Below are positions 18,755 to 27,905 of a stretch of DNA of 64,000 nucleotides, piece by piece. This stretch comes from Fidelibacterota bacterium (GTDB lineage: Bacteria; Fidelibacterota; SORT01): NCBI GenBank assembly GCA_022571215.1, contig JACZYG010000001.1, positions 291,496 through 355,495 on the forward strand, given 5' to 3'. The first letter of the stretch is position 1; each line of letters opens with the position of its first letter. The notes below the pieces were generated by a model. That model made no database searches and was not told where the DNA came from. It saw only the letters and a program-made list of their open reading frames with translations. The translations under genes were made by a program, and so were the position numbers.

Positions 18755-20359
18755 ATGCAGAATAAATCGTTTATGAATAAAAAAATATGCGTCATCGGTG
18801 CAGGTCATTGGGGGAAAAATCATATAAATACGCTCAGTGAATTAGGTTATTTACGAGGAGTGGTTGATTCAAACAGGGAAGAGCTGGACACAATTCGCTC
18901 TCGTCACAAAGATGTGAATACACATGAAAGTCTGGATGACGCTCTTGATAATGATTACGATGGATTTACGGTAGCCACGCCATCGGAAACACATTATGAG
19001 ATTGCAAAAACTATCATCAAAAAAGGAAAGCATCTCCTGGTGGAAAAACCACTTTCCCTTAAAGTGTCAGAAGCTAAAGAATTGGTTAGACTTGCCAAAG
19101 ATGCAAAAGTGAACTTAATGGTCGGCCACCTTTTGCTTTTCCATCCTGCGATTCTGAAGATCAAAGAAGTTTTGAATTCCGGAAAGATAGGGAAACTACA
19201 ATACATATATAGCAATAGGTTGAATTTGGGAACCGTTCGAACGGAGGAAAATATTTTATGGAGCTTCGCGCCGCATGATATTTCCGTATTCGGTTACCTG
19301 ACGAACAATCAGCCGGACGAAGTAATATCAAGGGGAGGAGCATACACTCAATCACATCTTCACGACACAACTATGACCATATTGAAATATCCGGAGAATG
19401 TTGTAGGACACATCTTTGTCAGCTGGTTACATCCGTTTAAAGAGCATCGTTTAGTTCTTATAGGCTCAAAGGGAATGCTATCTTACACTGATTCAGACGC
19501 AGACAAGGATATTAAATATTATGAAAAGGGAATAGACTTTGTCGGGGGGGTGCCGATAAAAAGAGACGGACCAACAACGTCTATCAAGTATGATGCAGGA
19601 ATGCCGCTGTTAAACGAATTAAAATATTTCGCCGACCACCTGGACGGTACGCCCGTAGAAAGATCGGATGGAAAGAATGCTATTGAAGTTTTAGAAGTTC
19701 TTGAGAGAGCGCAGGTCAGTCTCAGCGAAGTTGATCAATCGAATAACGATTCAAGAACAAACGACCTGAATGAAAAGGCATTTGTGCATCCATCGAGCTA
19801 CGTGGATGAGGGATGCGTATTAGGTGATGGAACTAAAATATGGCATTTCTCTCATATTCAATCGAATTCATTTATTGGTGAAAATTGTTCGATCGGGCAG
19901 AACGTTAATATCGGCAGTAACGTCAGGATTGGAAATGGAGTTAAAATACAAAATAATGTATCGGTATATGAAGGCGTGGAATTAGAGGATTTTGTTTTTT
20001 GCGGTCCCTCAATGGTATTCACCAATATCAGAGACCCAAGGTCAAAATATCCTCAGAGGGGAGCCGATAATTATAAAAAAACCCTTGTTCGAGAGGGTGC
20101 TTCACTCGGAGCTAATTCAACAATTATCTGTGGAAACACTGTCGGCAAGCACTCCTTTGTCGGAGCGGGAGCCGTGGTGACCAAAGACGTACCGGATTAT
20201 GCCTTGATGGCCGGTGTGCCGGCGGCGCAGATGGGGTGGGTATGTGAATGTGGCAAAAGGCTCGATGAAAACGGTGTCAATCTAATATGCTCGAAGTGCG
20301 ACAGAAAATATGTATATGTCAATGACGATAAATCCCGCATAAAAGAATTCACAAATTAA
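18755..20359 (+). CDS. fused Gfo/Idh/MocA sugar dehydrogenase and hexapeptide acyltransferase (WbpB-WbpD-like)
   Basis: Two enzymes in 534 residues. Residues 1-330 are an NAD-dependent oxidoreductase of the WbpB/WlbA type: VIGAGHWGKNH nucleotide motif, then LLVEKPLSL. Residues 345-490 are a left-handed beta-helix N-acetyltransferase like WbpD/WlbB, with repeats such as IGENCSIGQNVNIGSNVRIG and the tail VTKDVPDYALMAGVPA. A short C-terminal Cys4 segment (CECGK...CSKC) may bind zinc. In Pseudomonas these separate proteins make UDP-2,3-diacetamido uronic acids; the next gene is a matching 2-epimerase. WbpA- and WbpE-like partners are not in the window. A second start at codon 7 is possible. Confidence 0.88.
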   Translation: MQNKSFMNKKICVIGAGHWGKNHINTLSELGYLRGVVDSNREELDTIRSRHKDVNTHESLDDALDNDYDGFTVATPSETHYEIAKTIIKKGKHLLVEKPLSLKVSEAKELVRLAKDAKVNLMVGHLLLFHPAILKIKEVLNSGKIGKLQYIYSNRLNLGTVRTEENILWSFAPHDISVFGYLTNNQPDEVISRGGAYTQSHLHDTTMTILKYPENVVGHIFVSWLHPFKEHRLVLIGSKGMLSYTDSDADKDIKYYEKGIDFVGGVPIKRDGPTTSIKYDAGMPLLNELKYFADHLDGTPVERSDGKNAIEVLEVLERAQVSLSEVDQSNNDSRTNDLNEKAFVHPSSYVDEGCVLGDGTKIWHFSHIQSNSFIGENCSIGQNVNIGSNVRIGNGVKIQNNVSVYEGVELEDFVFCGPSMVFTNIRDPRSKYPQRGADNYKKTLVREGASLGANSTIICGNTVGKHSFVGAGAVVTKDVPDYALMAGVPAAQMGWVCECGKRLDENGVNLICSKCDRKYVYVNDDKSRIKEFTN

Positions 20360-20390
20360 ACAATTCATAACTTCAAAGGCTCAATTCACA

Positions 20391-21461
20391 TTGTCTAAAA
20401 TTTGTACTATTATAGGAGCTCGTCCGCAATTTATCAAGGCAGGTCCGTTATCCGTGGCGCTTCGGGAGAAGTTTGTAGAAATTATGATCCATACAGGTCA
20501 GCACTATGATAGCGGAATGTCGCAGAGGTTTTTTGATGAATTGCATCTTCCCGAACCTGATTATAATCTCGGTGTTGGGAGCGGTTCGCACGGAGCACAA
20601 ACGGCCGCTATGCTAAAGTTGCTCGAGGAGGTTTACGTAAAAGAAAAGCCCGATGCGGTTATAGTATATGGCGATACGAACTCAACGCTTGCCGGCGCCT
20701 TAGCAGCCGTAAAGCTACATATCCCCGTAGCTCATGTGGAAGCGGGTTTACGAAGCTTCAATCGTGAAATGCCGGAAGAAATTAACCGCCTTCTGACTGA
20801 TCATATATCGAGGTGGTTGTTCACTCCGTCAGAGACTTCTAAGAAGAATTTGAAACTTGAAGGCATCACGGATAACGTTCATATAGTCGGTGACATAATG
20901 CTTGATTCCGTTTTGAAATATAGCGAAAAGGCGGAAAAGAACTCTTCTATAATGCTCGACCTTGATATTGAAAAAAATGAATTTTATCTTGCTACCATTC
21001 ATCGAGCGGAAAACACCGATGACAAAATCCGGCTCAAAACGATCTTTCAAGTATTCTCCGATTTGGATAAAAAGGTTATTCTTCCGCTTCACCCACGGAC
21101 CAAAAACCGGATGGAAGAATATTCTCTAAAAGTTTCAGATAACATAAAAATAATAGAACCCGCCGGTTATTTGGATATGCTGCATCTGATGCAATGCTCA
21201 AAGTCTGTGTTGACCGATTCGGGCGGGATTCAAAAGGAGGCGTATTATTTGGGGACGCCCTGCATCACGCTTAGGAAAGAAACGGAATGGACAGAAACAG
21301 TAGATGCTGGTTGGAACACCGTGACAAACGGTGATAAATCTATTATTTTGTCAGTCGCGGAAAGGTCAGATGAAATAAGATTACTGCCGCATCCGGATCT
21401 TTACGGAAACGGAAACAGTGCCGCCGAAATTGTTAATATATTGTCTTCGGAAATATCTTAG
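20391..21461 (+). CDS. wecB: UDP-N-acetylglucosamine 2-epimerase, non-hydrolysing (WecB/WbpI-like)
   Basis: GT-B-fold epimerase of 356 residues that inverts C2 of UDP-GlcNAc or, in WbpI-type enzymes, of UDP-GlcNAc3NAcA. The N-terminal IIGARPQFIKAGPL, the HTGQHYD loop, VYGDTNSTLAGALAA and HVEAGLRSFNREMPEE are hallmark motifs, with ATIHRAENTD and TDSGGIQKEA in the second domain. The start is TTG, 31 bp after the fused dehydrogenase/acetyltransferase. That context favours a WbpI role giving a ManNAc3NAcA precursor, but WecB activity cannot be excluded from sequence alone. Confidence 0.93.
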   Translation: MSKICTIIGARPQFIKAGPLSVALREKFVEIMIHTGQHYDSGMSQRFFDELHLPEPDYNLGVGSGSHGAQTAAMLKLLEEVYVKEKPDAVIVYGDTNSTLAGALAAVKLHIPVAHVEAGLRSFNREMPEEINRLLTDHISRWLFTPSETSKKNLKLEGITDNVHIVGDIMLDSVLKYSEKAEKNSSIMLDLDIEKNEFYLATIHRAENTDDKIRLKTIFQVFSDLDKKVILPLHPRTKNRMEEYSLKVSDNIKIIEPAGYLDMLHLMQCSKSVLTDSGGIQKEAYYLGTPCITLRKETEWTETVDAGWNTVTNGDKSIILSVAERSDEIRLLPHPDLYGNGNSAAEIVNILSSEIS

Positions 21462-21531
21462 AAAAAATCACGGCTTAAGCCCTTTATGGACTATGGCGTT
21501 ATTAAATTGTACTCACTCAAACGGCATGTTC

Positions 21532-21559
21532 TTGACATTAACCCAATTAAAAATAAATT
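21532..21559 (+). promoter_or_regulatory. candidate promoter for the downstream glycosyltransferase
   Basis: TTGACA (21532-21537), a 16-bp spacer and TAAATT (21554-21559) lie 45 bp upstream of the start at 21605, in a 143-bp gap after the epimerase. The -35 is perfect and the -10 is weak. Confidence 0.4.
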
Positions 21560-21604
21560 AGAGCAAAATGTTGAATGAATCTAAATTTATATTCCTAAAA
21601 CCTA

Positions 21605-22834
21605 TTGAGAGATAGAAAAAAAAAGATAATAATAGTATCTCAATATTTCCCTCCGGAAACGGGAGCGGCATCAAGTAGAATGGGTGACCTGTCAAAGCAG
21701 CTTTCCCTTGACAATTATGAAGTAACCGTATTGACAGAAATACCTAACTATCCGGAGGGGAAAATAACTAATGGTTACTCTTTAGGGCTACTAAAGAGGG
21801 AAAAAGTCGGAACGGTTCAGGTTTTTAGGTCTTTCGTGTTGCCGACAAAGAGAAGAAATTTTCTGGAAAGAGCGATTTTTTACGTCTCATTTTTTCTCGG
21901 AACACTGATTAACAGCTTTCGGTTGCCGGCGGCTGATATAGTCATGGGAACATCCCCATCACCACTCACCGCATTATCCGCATGGTTTATAGCAAGGATT
22001 AAGGGAGCGAAATTTGTTCTGGATATACGTGATCTCTGGCCGGCGTCGATCATAAGTTTGACACATATGAAATCCGGTTTAGTTGTTTTCGTTCTTAAAA
22101 AACTTGAGAAATTTTTGTATAACAGGGCGGACCTGATTAGTTTGGCGGTTCCGGGGTTTAGAGAACACATAATCGGCGTGGTAGATAAACCTAAGAATTA
22201 TATTGATCTGTTAAACGGCGCTCCCGATGAATTTTTTGAGGTGGAAGAATCAAATATTTCGATAGAGGGGTTACCGAATCTTGACGGTAAATTTGTCGTT
22301 TTCTTTTCGGGCAATCATGGTATCGCGCAAGCGACGGATACGCTCATAAAAGCGGCGGAAAAGTTGAAGGAATCGGACAAAATACATTTCCTTTTCGTGG
22401 GTAACGGTATTTGCAAACCGGCAATGATTAAATTGTCGAAGGAATCAGGATTAACCAATACCACCTTTATAGGATCACAGCCTCGAAAGAAGATGCCTCA
22501 TATAATCGATATGGCAAGCCTTTGTGTTGTCCCGCTGAGGCGGTTACCCATATTTGAACACGCAATGCCCTCTAAAATGTTTGAGTATATGGCACGGGGC
22601 AAGCCGATAATCCTGTCCGTGTTAGGCGAGGCTAAGACGCTATTGGAAGAATCCGGAGGTGGAATCTGTATTGAACCGGAAAACCATAAAGAGTTGGCTG
22701 ATACGATTTTGACTTTATATGAAAATAGCGAGATGGCATCACAATTAGGCAAAGATGGTAAAGAATTTGTGAGAAATAATTATAGAAAATCTGTGATAAT
22801 CGAAAATTTTTCTAAAGCTTTAAAAGAAGTATAA
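21605..22834 (+). CDS. family 4 glycosyltransferase (WbuB-like)
   Basis: GT-B glycosyltransferase of 409 residues. The N-terminal IIIVSQYFPPETGAASSRM, the DIRDLWPAS motif and the C-terminal domain with FSGNHGIAQATDTLI and AMPSKMFEYMARGKPII match the WbuB/WbpH-type subfamily that adds N-acetylated amino sugars to O-antigen units. No transmembrane anchor is obvious, although residues around 95-120 are hydrophobic and may attach to the membrane. The start is a TTG without a clear ribosome binding site. It ends 29 bp from the convergent GT4 gene. Confidence 0.9.
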   Translation: MRDRKKKIIIVSQYFPPETGAASSRMGDLSKQLSLDNYEVTVLTEIPNYPEGKITNGYSLGLLKREKVGTVQVFRSFVLPTKRRNFLERAIFYVSFFLGTLINSFRLPAADIVMGTSPSPLTALSAWFIARIKGAKFVLDIRDLWPASIISLTHMKSGLVVFVLKKLEKFLYNRADLISLAVPGFREHIIGVVDKPKNYIDLLNGAPDEFFEVEESNISIEGLPNLDGKFVVFFSGNHGIAQATDTLIKAAEKLKESDKIHFLFVGNGICKPAMIKLSKESGLTNTTFIGSQPRKKMPHIIDMASLCVVPLRRLPIFEHAMPSKMFEYMARGKPIILSVLGEAKTLLEESGGGICIEPENHKELADTILTLYENSEMASQLGKDGKEFVRNNYRKSVIIENFSKALKEV

Positions 22835-22863
22835 AGGTAATTTATAATAGTTGAAATCGAAAG

Positions 22864-23949
22864 CTACTTAAGGATCGATTCGTAAACCTCTTCCATTTTT
22901 TTCGCGCATAAATTCCAGTCGTAATTATCAAGCACAAATTTCCTGCCGTTAGAGCCGATATTTTTGCGGAGTCCGGGTTGCTCAATCAACTTGATTATCT
23001 TCTCGGCAATAGCCGCTTCATTTCGCGGTGGAATCAAAAAGCCAGTTTCACCGTCAACAATAACTTCGGGTAATCCACCGACATCTGATGCTATAACCGG
23101 AATTTCGCAAGATGAGGCTTCGACTACCGCCACTCCAAATGATTCCGAGAGTGATGGCGTAACAAATATATCCATTCTATGTAGATAATTAACGATATCA
23201 TCGTTATTTATTTTACCTGTAAAAGTGACTAATTTTGAAAGGCGCAATTTCTTTGTCAGCGAAATTAGTTTTTCCTTTAAGCTTCCGGAACCGACTATAA
23301 GGAGTTTACAATCAAAGCCTTTATCAATAACAATATTAAAAGCTCTAATTAAATATTCTATGCCATATTCCTCTTCTAACGATTTTACTACACCGATACA
23401 AACCTCTTTTGTATTCGGAGTAGATTCTGAAGGAGAAAACAATTTCGTATCGACTCCGAAGGGAATAATATGAACCGGTTTTTCATCGTAGATGAGTTTT
23501 TTTGTCGCTATCGATAGCGTTCCACTTGTAGCCGTAACAACGTCAGCTTTTTTGAGGTTAAATTCGACAATTATTTTCATTAATCGGTTACTTCCGGGAG
23601 AAATCAGGATGTCGCTGCCCCAAGCCGAAAGTATGAAAGGATGAAACCCAGTGAGGGCAGCTAATAATCCGTATGAAGTAGCCCAATGCGCATGAAGAAT
23701 ATCCGGGTTAATTTTATTCACTAACCGCTTTATTTTTCGCGCCCATAAAATATATCCGGCTCTCGATAGCAGCGATGCTACCGGACTTATTGAAATGAAC
23801 CCGTGAACGTTAAGAAAGTGGACTTCAACGTTTTGAATGTCGGCATTTCGAAATGAGATTATATGAACTTCATTTCCTTTTGACGCGAAATGTTTAGCCC
23901 ATTTCTGCGTGTGAATGCTTCCAGCGTCAGCAAGATAACAGATTTTCAT
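22864..23949 (-). CDS. family 4 glycosyltransferase
   Basis: Retaining GT-B enzyme of 361 residues. The acceptor half starts MKICYLADAGSIHTQKWA. The donor-binding half has IGVVKSLEEEYGIEYLI, then PSLSESFGVAVVEASSCEIP (the E-x7-E motif) and DVGGLPEVIVDGETGFL. Donor and acceptor sugars are unknown. It is the last gene of a leftward polysaccharide cluster running from 29174 to 22864, and is separated by 58 bp from the GT2 gene upstream. Confidence 0.92.
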   Translation of the reverse strand: MKICYLADAGSIHTQKWAKHFASKGNEVHIISFRNADIQNVEVHFLNVHGFISISPVASLLSRAGYILWARKIKRLVNKINPDILHAHWATSYGLLAALTGFHPFILSAWGSDILISPGSNRLMKIIVEFNLKKADVVTATSGTLSIATKKLIYDEKPVHIIPFGVDTKLFSPSESTPNTKEVCIGVVKSLEEEYGIEYLIRAFNIVIDKGFDCKLLIVGSGSLKEKLISLTKKLRLSKLVTFTGKINNDDIVNYLHRMDIFVTPSLSESFGVAVVEASSCEIPVIASDVGGLPEVIVDGETGFLIPPRNEAAIAEKIIKLIEQPGLRKNIGSNGRKFVLDNYDWNLCAKKMEEVYESILK

Positions 23950-24007
23950 CCGATTTTCACTAATTCAACCATACTTTTTCCGGCGTAACTGTACTGCTCG
24001 GGCGATT

Positions 24008-24973
24008 TCAATTTTTCTCTCGTTCTACGGGATGTAATTTCTTAATTCCCGTCCATAACAGTAGCGCATGAAAATATGCCGCAACTCTCTCTTTCTTTTC
24101 TTTTGTACCGGAGAATTTTTTAAACAATGCTCCGGTAAGGCGTAAAGATAAACCTAAAAGAGTTATAATACGAACCGCGAAAAATTCAAGTTTATTGAAA
24201 TGCTTTTTTGCGAATATAAATCTACTTCTAAACCTGTTTGAAACTAAAGTAAAATAATTTTTACTCGTAGATGCTCCTCCGATGTGAATGACCTTGGTAT
24301 TAGGAAGGCAATAAATATTCCATCCACCCTCTTTTATACGTAAACACCAATCTACATCTTCGCTAAAAAGATGAAATTGTTCGTCAAGTCCTCCTATTTC
24401 ATTGTAGATTGCTTTCCTCAGCATGATACATCCGCCGGAAACCCAATCTACCTCGAAAGGAATCTTAGACGCGATTGATCCTCTTTGATCTTCGGTTAAT
24501 GCATATCTTTTCAGCGCGCCTTGAAGGTATAGAGCGTCAAGAAGCTGTAGTTTTAAATCCGGAAACCTGCTCATGCTCAATTGAAGATTTCCATTCGGAT
24601 CCTCTACGACGGGACCAATTGCTCCCACTGCAGGATTATTTCTCATAAAATCGATCATTACTTTTAAAGAATTTTCGATCAAAAATGTGTCAGGATTTAA
24701 CAGCAGGATAAATTCACTTTCGCTACGCTCCATAGCATAGTTATTTGCATAAGAAAAACCAGAGTTGAATTGAAGAAAGTGGCATTCAACAGTTGCAAAC
24801 TCGTTTTTAAGCATAACTTTACTGTGATCTTGGGAATTGTTATCAACAACGATTATTTTGTATCCGATTCCATTAGTCTGTTTATTGACTGATTGGATGC
24901 AAGTTCTCAATTCGTCCGCGGTATTATAGTTTACAATAATTACAGATAGATTGATTTCTGAAGTAGTTTTCAA
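24008..24973 (-). CDS. family 2 glycosyltransferase (rhamnosyltransferase-like)
   Basis: Inverting GT-A enzyme of 321 residues. NLSVIIVNYNTADELRTCI opens the nucleotide-binding fold, LLLNPDTFLIENSL carries the modified DxD (NPD) typical of rhamnosyl- and related transferases, and SEDVDWCLRIKEGGW is the acceptor-side motif. The C-terminal 70 residues are basic and hydrophobic, suggesting peripheral membrane contact. It sits between the ligase/polymerase and the GT4 gene in the O-antigen-like locus. Substrate cannot be assigned. Confidence 0.9.
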   Translation of the reverse strand: MKTTSEINLSVIIVNYNTADELRTCIQSVNKQTNGIGYKIIVVDNNSQDHSKVMLKNEFATVECHFLQFNSGFSYANNYAMERSESEFILLLNPDTFLIENSLKVMIDFMRNNPAVGAIGPVVEDPNGNLQLSMSRFPDLKLQLLDALYLQGALKRYALTEDQRGSIASKIPFEVDWVSGGCIMLRKAIYNEIGGLDEQFHLFSEDVDWCLRIKEGGWNIYCLPNTKVIHIGGASTSKNYFTLVSNRFRSRFIFAKKHFNKLEFFAVRIITLLGLSLRLTGALFKKFSGTKEKKERVAAYFHALLLWTGIKKLHPVEREKN

Positions 24974-25010
24974 AATAGTCGTCTGATTAATTCAAAATCT
25001 TAAATTAGAT

Positions 25011-26387
25011 TTATATTTTTTTTGAAACTATAGTTGACATCGCTAAAAAAATCATAAACTGCATACCGTTAAGCCCCCAAAACCACGCGCCCGCATACGT
25101 GGACGATACTACAACAAAAAAAAGATTTGTGAGAAGCGCAGTAGTAATTTCAATCTCTTGAAGGGTCTTTGCTCGAATAAACGTCTTGGTTGCCATTATC
25201 ATAAAAGAAGTATAAAAAATAATGAGTCCAATTATCCCGATTATTCCTGTTTCTGACAAATAAGAAAAAGTTATATTATGCGCGCTAAGTCCGCCGACAT
25301 TCTCCTTGAATATAGAGCTCATGCCTAAACTTGAAAAATCGTCCGAAAGAACGGTAAATTGACCTAACCCGATACCGTTTATCGGATGGGACAAGAAGGC
25401 TCGAATTGCCGCCTCCCAAAGCATAAGTCTAAGTTGAATAGTTCCTATTTCAAAGTATTTAACCTGCTCTACTCTGTGAGTGATTCCGGTAAATATATTC
25501 GGGAAAATGAGAAACGTGATCATTACAGACAGAAGCAGTAAAAATAAAATTCCCAATAATCTTTTTCTTGATTGAGCTATCGATTTTTTTCGAGCAAGCA
25601 GCCATATAAAAGATAACGACAGGAAAAAGCTGATCCAAGCTCCTCTGGATTGAGTCAAAACCAATCCCATCAATAATAGAAGTGAAAAAAGACCATACTT
25701 TCGTGTAGCGTGGTTTGAGGTAGAAAAAATATATAATGAGATGCTCAGTATCAATGCCCCCACGGTTAGATCTGCAAGCGGGACGCCGGTTATCCCAAAA
25801 GCTCTGACCTCTTCGGAAACTATTAATTGAATAATAGCCGCAATGGTTGCCGCAAGAGCAATGTAGAGAAAATAATTTAAAAGGCGTTTAATCTTGTCTA
25901 ATTTCCAACTGCTAAAGGAATCGGTGATAATAAAATAAATTACAAATAATTCCAAATGCTTGAAGAGATTCATGATGCCCTTTTGAGTATCAGCACTGTC
26001 AATCAGAGATAAGGATATGGCGAAAATAAATATTAGTATAGGCATTTGCAGCTTATCAATTTTGAAAGTATAATCAGAGTTCAGTAACTTGTAGAAAAGA
26101 TAAGAGATTATCATCAGAATGGTTAGAACATCAATAGGCCTTAATGCGAAAGGCTCCTCAAATATATACCATCCTATAAAAGTTGCTGTTATAAGAGTAT
26201 ATAATGAAAGTTTGATATCGAATAATGTTAAAAGCAGGATGGGAAGAATAGATATAACCGAAAGAATGATCCAATATTCTAATGAAATTAATGTCGCTAT
26301 AGCAAATAGGTAAATCAGAAAACCAAACCATAATCGCCTGTGAATCATCGGGGAATTCGAATCAGTGATATTACTAAAATAGCTCAC
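25011..26387 (-). CDS. O-antigen ligase/polymerase family membrane protein (Wzy/WaaL)
   Basis: Polytopic protein of 458 residues with about 11-12 hydrophobic segments. The large periplasmic loop near 290-360 has the family signature SHPINGIGLGQF followed by SAHNITFSYLSETGIIG. Such proteins either polymerise lipid-linked O-units or ligate them to lipid A-core; sequence alone does not separate these roles. It is 1 bp from the flippase gene upstream, and the pairing with flippase and Wzz-like genes favours a Wzx/Wzy-dependent pathway, with this as the polymerase. Confidence 0.85.
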   Translation of the reverse strand: MSYFSNITDSNSPMIHRRLWFGFLIYLFAIATLISLEYWIILSVISILPILLLTLFDIKLSLYTLITATFIGWYIFEEPFALRPIDVLTILMIISYLFYKLLNSDYTFKIDKLQMPILIFIFAISLSLIDSADTQKGIMNLFKHLELFVIYFIITDSFSSWKLDKIKRLLNYFLYIALAATIAAIIQLIVSEEVRAFGITGVPLADLTVGALILSISLYIFSTSNHATRKYGLFSLLLLMGLVLTQSRGAWISFFLSLSFIWLLARKKSIAQSRKRLLGILFLLLLSVMITFLIFPNIFTGITHRVEQVKYFEIGTIQLRLMLWEAAIRAFLSHPINGIGLGQFTVLSDDFSSLGMSSIFKENVGGLSAHNITFSYLSETGIIGIIGLIIFYTSFMIMATKTFIRAKTLQEIEITTALLTNLFFVVVSSTYAGAWFWGLNGMQFMIFLAMSTIVSKKI

Positions 26388-26388
26388 G

Positions 26389-27831
26389 TCAGAATGTCTT
26401 TGACCTCTTAAAAGCTTCGTTAAATTTTAAAATCATATATTCAATTTCGTGATATTTAATCAAGCCTAACGCATATAATGTTAGCGGATACATAACGCTG
26501 AAAACAATTATATAAAAATACAAAGGATATTGATCTGTGAGATAAAATACGGGTAATATCAAGGAAGAACTAATAAGAAAAACAGATCCAATCAATTTAA
26601 TTACTTTAAGAGAGTTAATTTTATCCCTTAACGCCCAAATATAGCCGGTAAGAATTAAAATACCGGATATTATCGCCGTGACGGCAGCTCCGACTGTACC
26701 CCAGAGCGGAATAAAGAATAGATTAGATATTATATTGACAATAAGCGCAACAGACACGACTTTTAAAGCCATATTCTGTCTATGCAGCGAAAATAAAGCG
26801 CTGCCTAATATATAGTTCGGATATGCTGCTATTAGCGTAAAAATCAATACTTGTAAAATATGTGCCGAGTTTTTAAATGAGACCGGAAAGAGCGTCAATA
26901 TAAGCCAATCAGCCGAGATTATTCCAATAGCTAAAATATAAAAGGACGCAATAACTAATATCTTTATAGATTTTTCTACAATGAATTGAAAATTTTGACT
27001 ATCTGAACTAATTCTTGAAAGGTATGGGTATAAAATTCTGTTTCCTACAATAGGGATCAATAATAGCCCATCAATAATACGTAATGACGCGCCATATTCA
27101 CCCACCTCTAAATCTGTTCTTAACCAGGATAGCATTAATATATCCATTCTGGCATAGGCGGACGACACAAAAAAAGTAAAACCAAAGGGAATTGTTTTCT
27201 TGAATAAATTCATTATGAAATTAAATGATAATCTAAAATCAAACGAAATCTTAAATGATATCAAGGTTAAGCCGACAATGGAGGCAATCAGACCCGCCAC
27301 TACGTGAGCTGTGGCAAAGTAGAGCACATCTTTTTGCAGCATTACATAAATTAATCCTATGATCAGAAGAGAAAAATTATTTAGTATTTGTAAATACCCC
27401 CCTATATCCTGTCTCTCTTGAGATTGAAAGAAACTAACGGATGAATCGAATAAAGCCCTTACAAATAGATACAGTCCCATAATTAATAGAAGGTTCTGTT
27501 TGATCTGCTCGCTATTGGGAAGGGAGGCTGAATAAAAATATAGTATAGAATAAAGCAAGCCGGCTAATATATATCGAAGTATTATAGCGTGAAAAAAGTA
27601 AAGATTGAGTTTTGATCTGTCCTGAATCATTTCGCGAACGGTAAGAGTCGAGAGACCGAAATCTACTACGGTAGAAAATAGCGCAATCAGCGATAAAGAA
27701 TAAGTAAACATCCCAAACTGCTCAACGCCAAGATATCTAGCTACTAACAAAGAAAACGTAAAAGATAATAATCTGGATATTACCTGTGATGCAGAAAGTA
27801 TTATAGTATTTTTAAGAAGTCGTGGTGACAT
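26389..27831 (-). CDS. polysaccharide flippase (Wzx, MOP superfamily)
   Basis: Membrane transporter of 480 residues with about 12-14 helices that would move undecaprenyl-linked sugar units to the periplasmic face. The N-terminus NTIILSASQVISRLLSFTFSLLVARYLG with VEQFGMFTYSLS is the standard start of the family, and FDSSVSFFQSQERQ and GNRILYPYLSRIS are further family-like stretches. It is the second gene of the leftward cluster after the Wzz-like gene and abuts the ligase/polymerase. Specificity is not readable. Confidence 0.9.
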   Translation of the reverse strand: MSPRLLKNTIILSASQVISRLLSFTFSLLVARYLGVEQFGMFTYSLSLIALFSTVVDFGLSTLTVREMIQDRSKLNLYFFHAIILRYILAGLLYSILYFYSASLPNSEQIKQNLLLIMGLYLFVRALFDSSVSFFQSQERQDIGGYLQILNNFSLLIIGLIYVMLQKDVLYFATAHVVAGLIASIVGLTLISFKISFDFRLSFNFIMNLFKKTIPFGFTFFVSSAYARMDILMLSWLRTDLEVGEYGASLRIIDGLLLIPIVGNRILYPYLSRISSDSQNFQFIVEKSIKILVIASFYILAIGIISADWLILTLFPVSFKNSAHILQVLIFTLIAAYPNYILGSALFSLHRQNMALKVVSVALIVNIISNLFFIPLWGTVGAAVTAIISGILILTGYIWALRDKINSLKVIKLIGSVFLISSSLILPVFYLTDQYPLYFYIIVFSVMYPLTLYALGLIKYHEIEYMILKFNEAFKRSKTF

Positions 27832-27905
27832 ATATAAAAAGTCTACATGGCTATGAGGTAAACGACATGAGAGAAAAAATGTTTATTAGAAAGACAGAAA
27901 AATAA

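Noticed and set aside
21486..21578. 30-codon frame (MDYGVIKLYSLKRHVLDINP...) between the epimerase and GT4 genes
   Set aside because: No ribosome binding site and no recognised family; it overlaps the candidate promoter of the GT4 gene.
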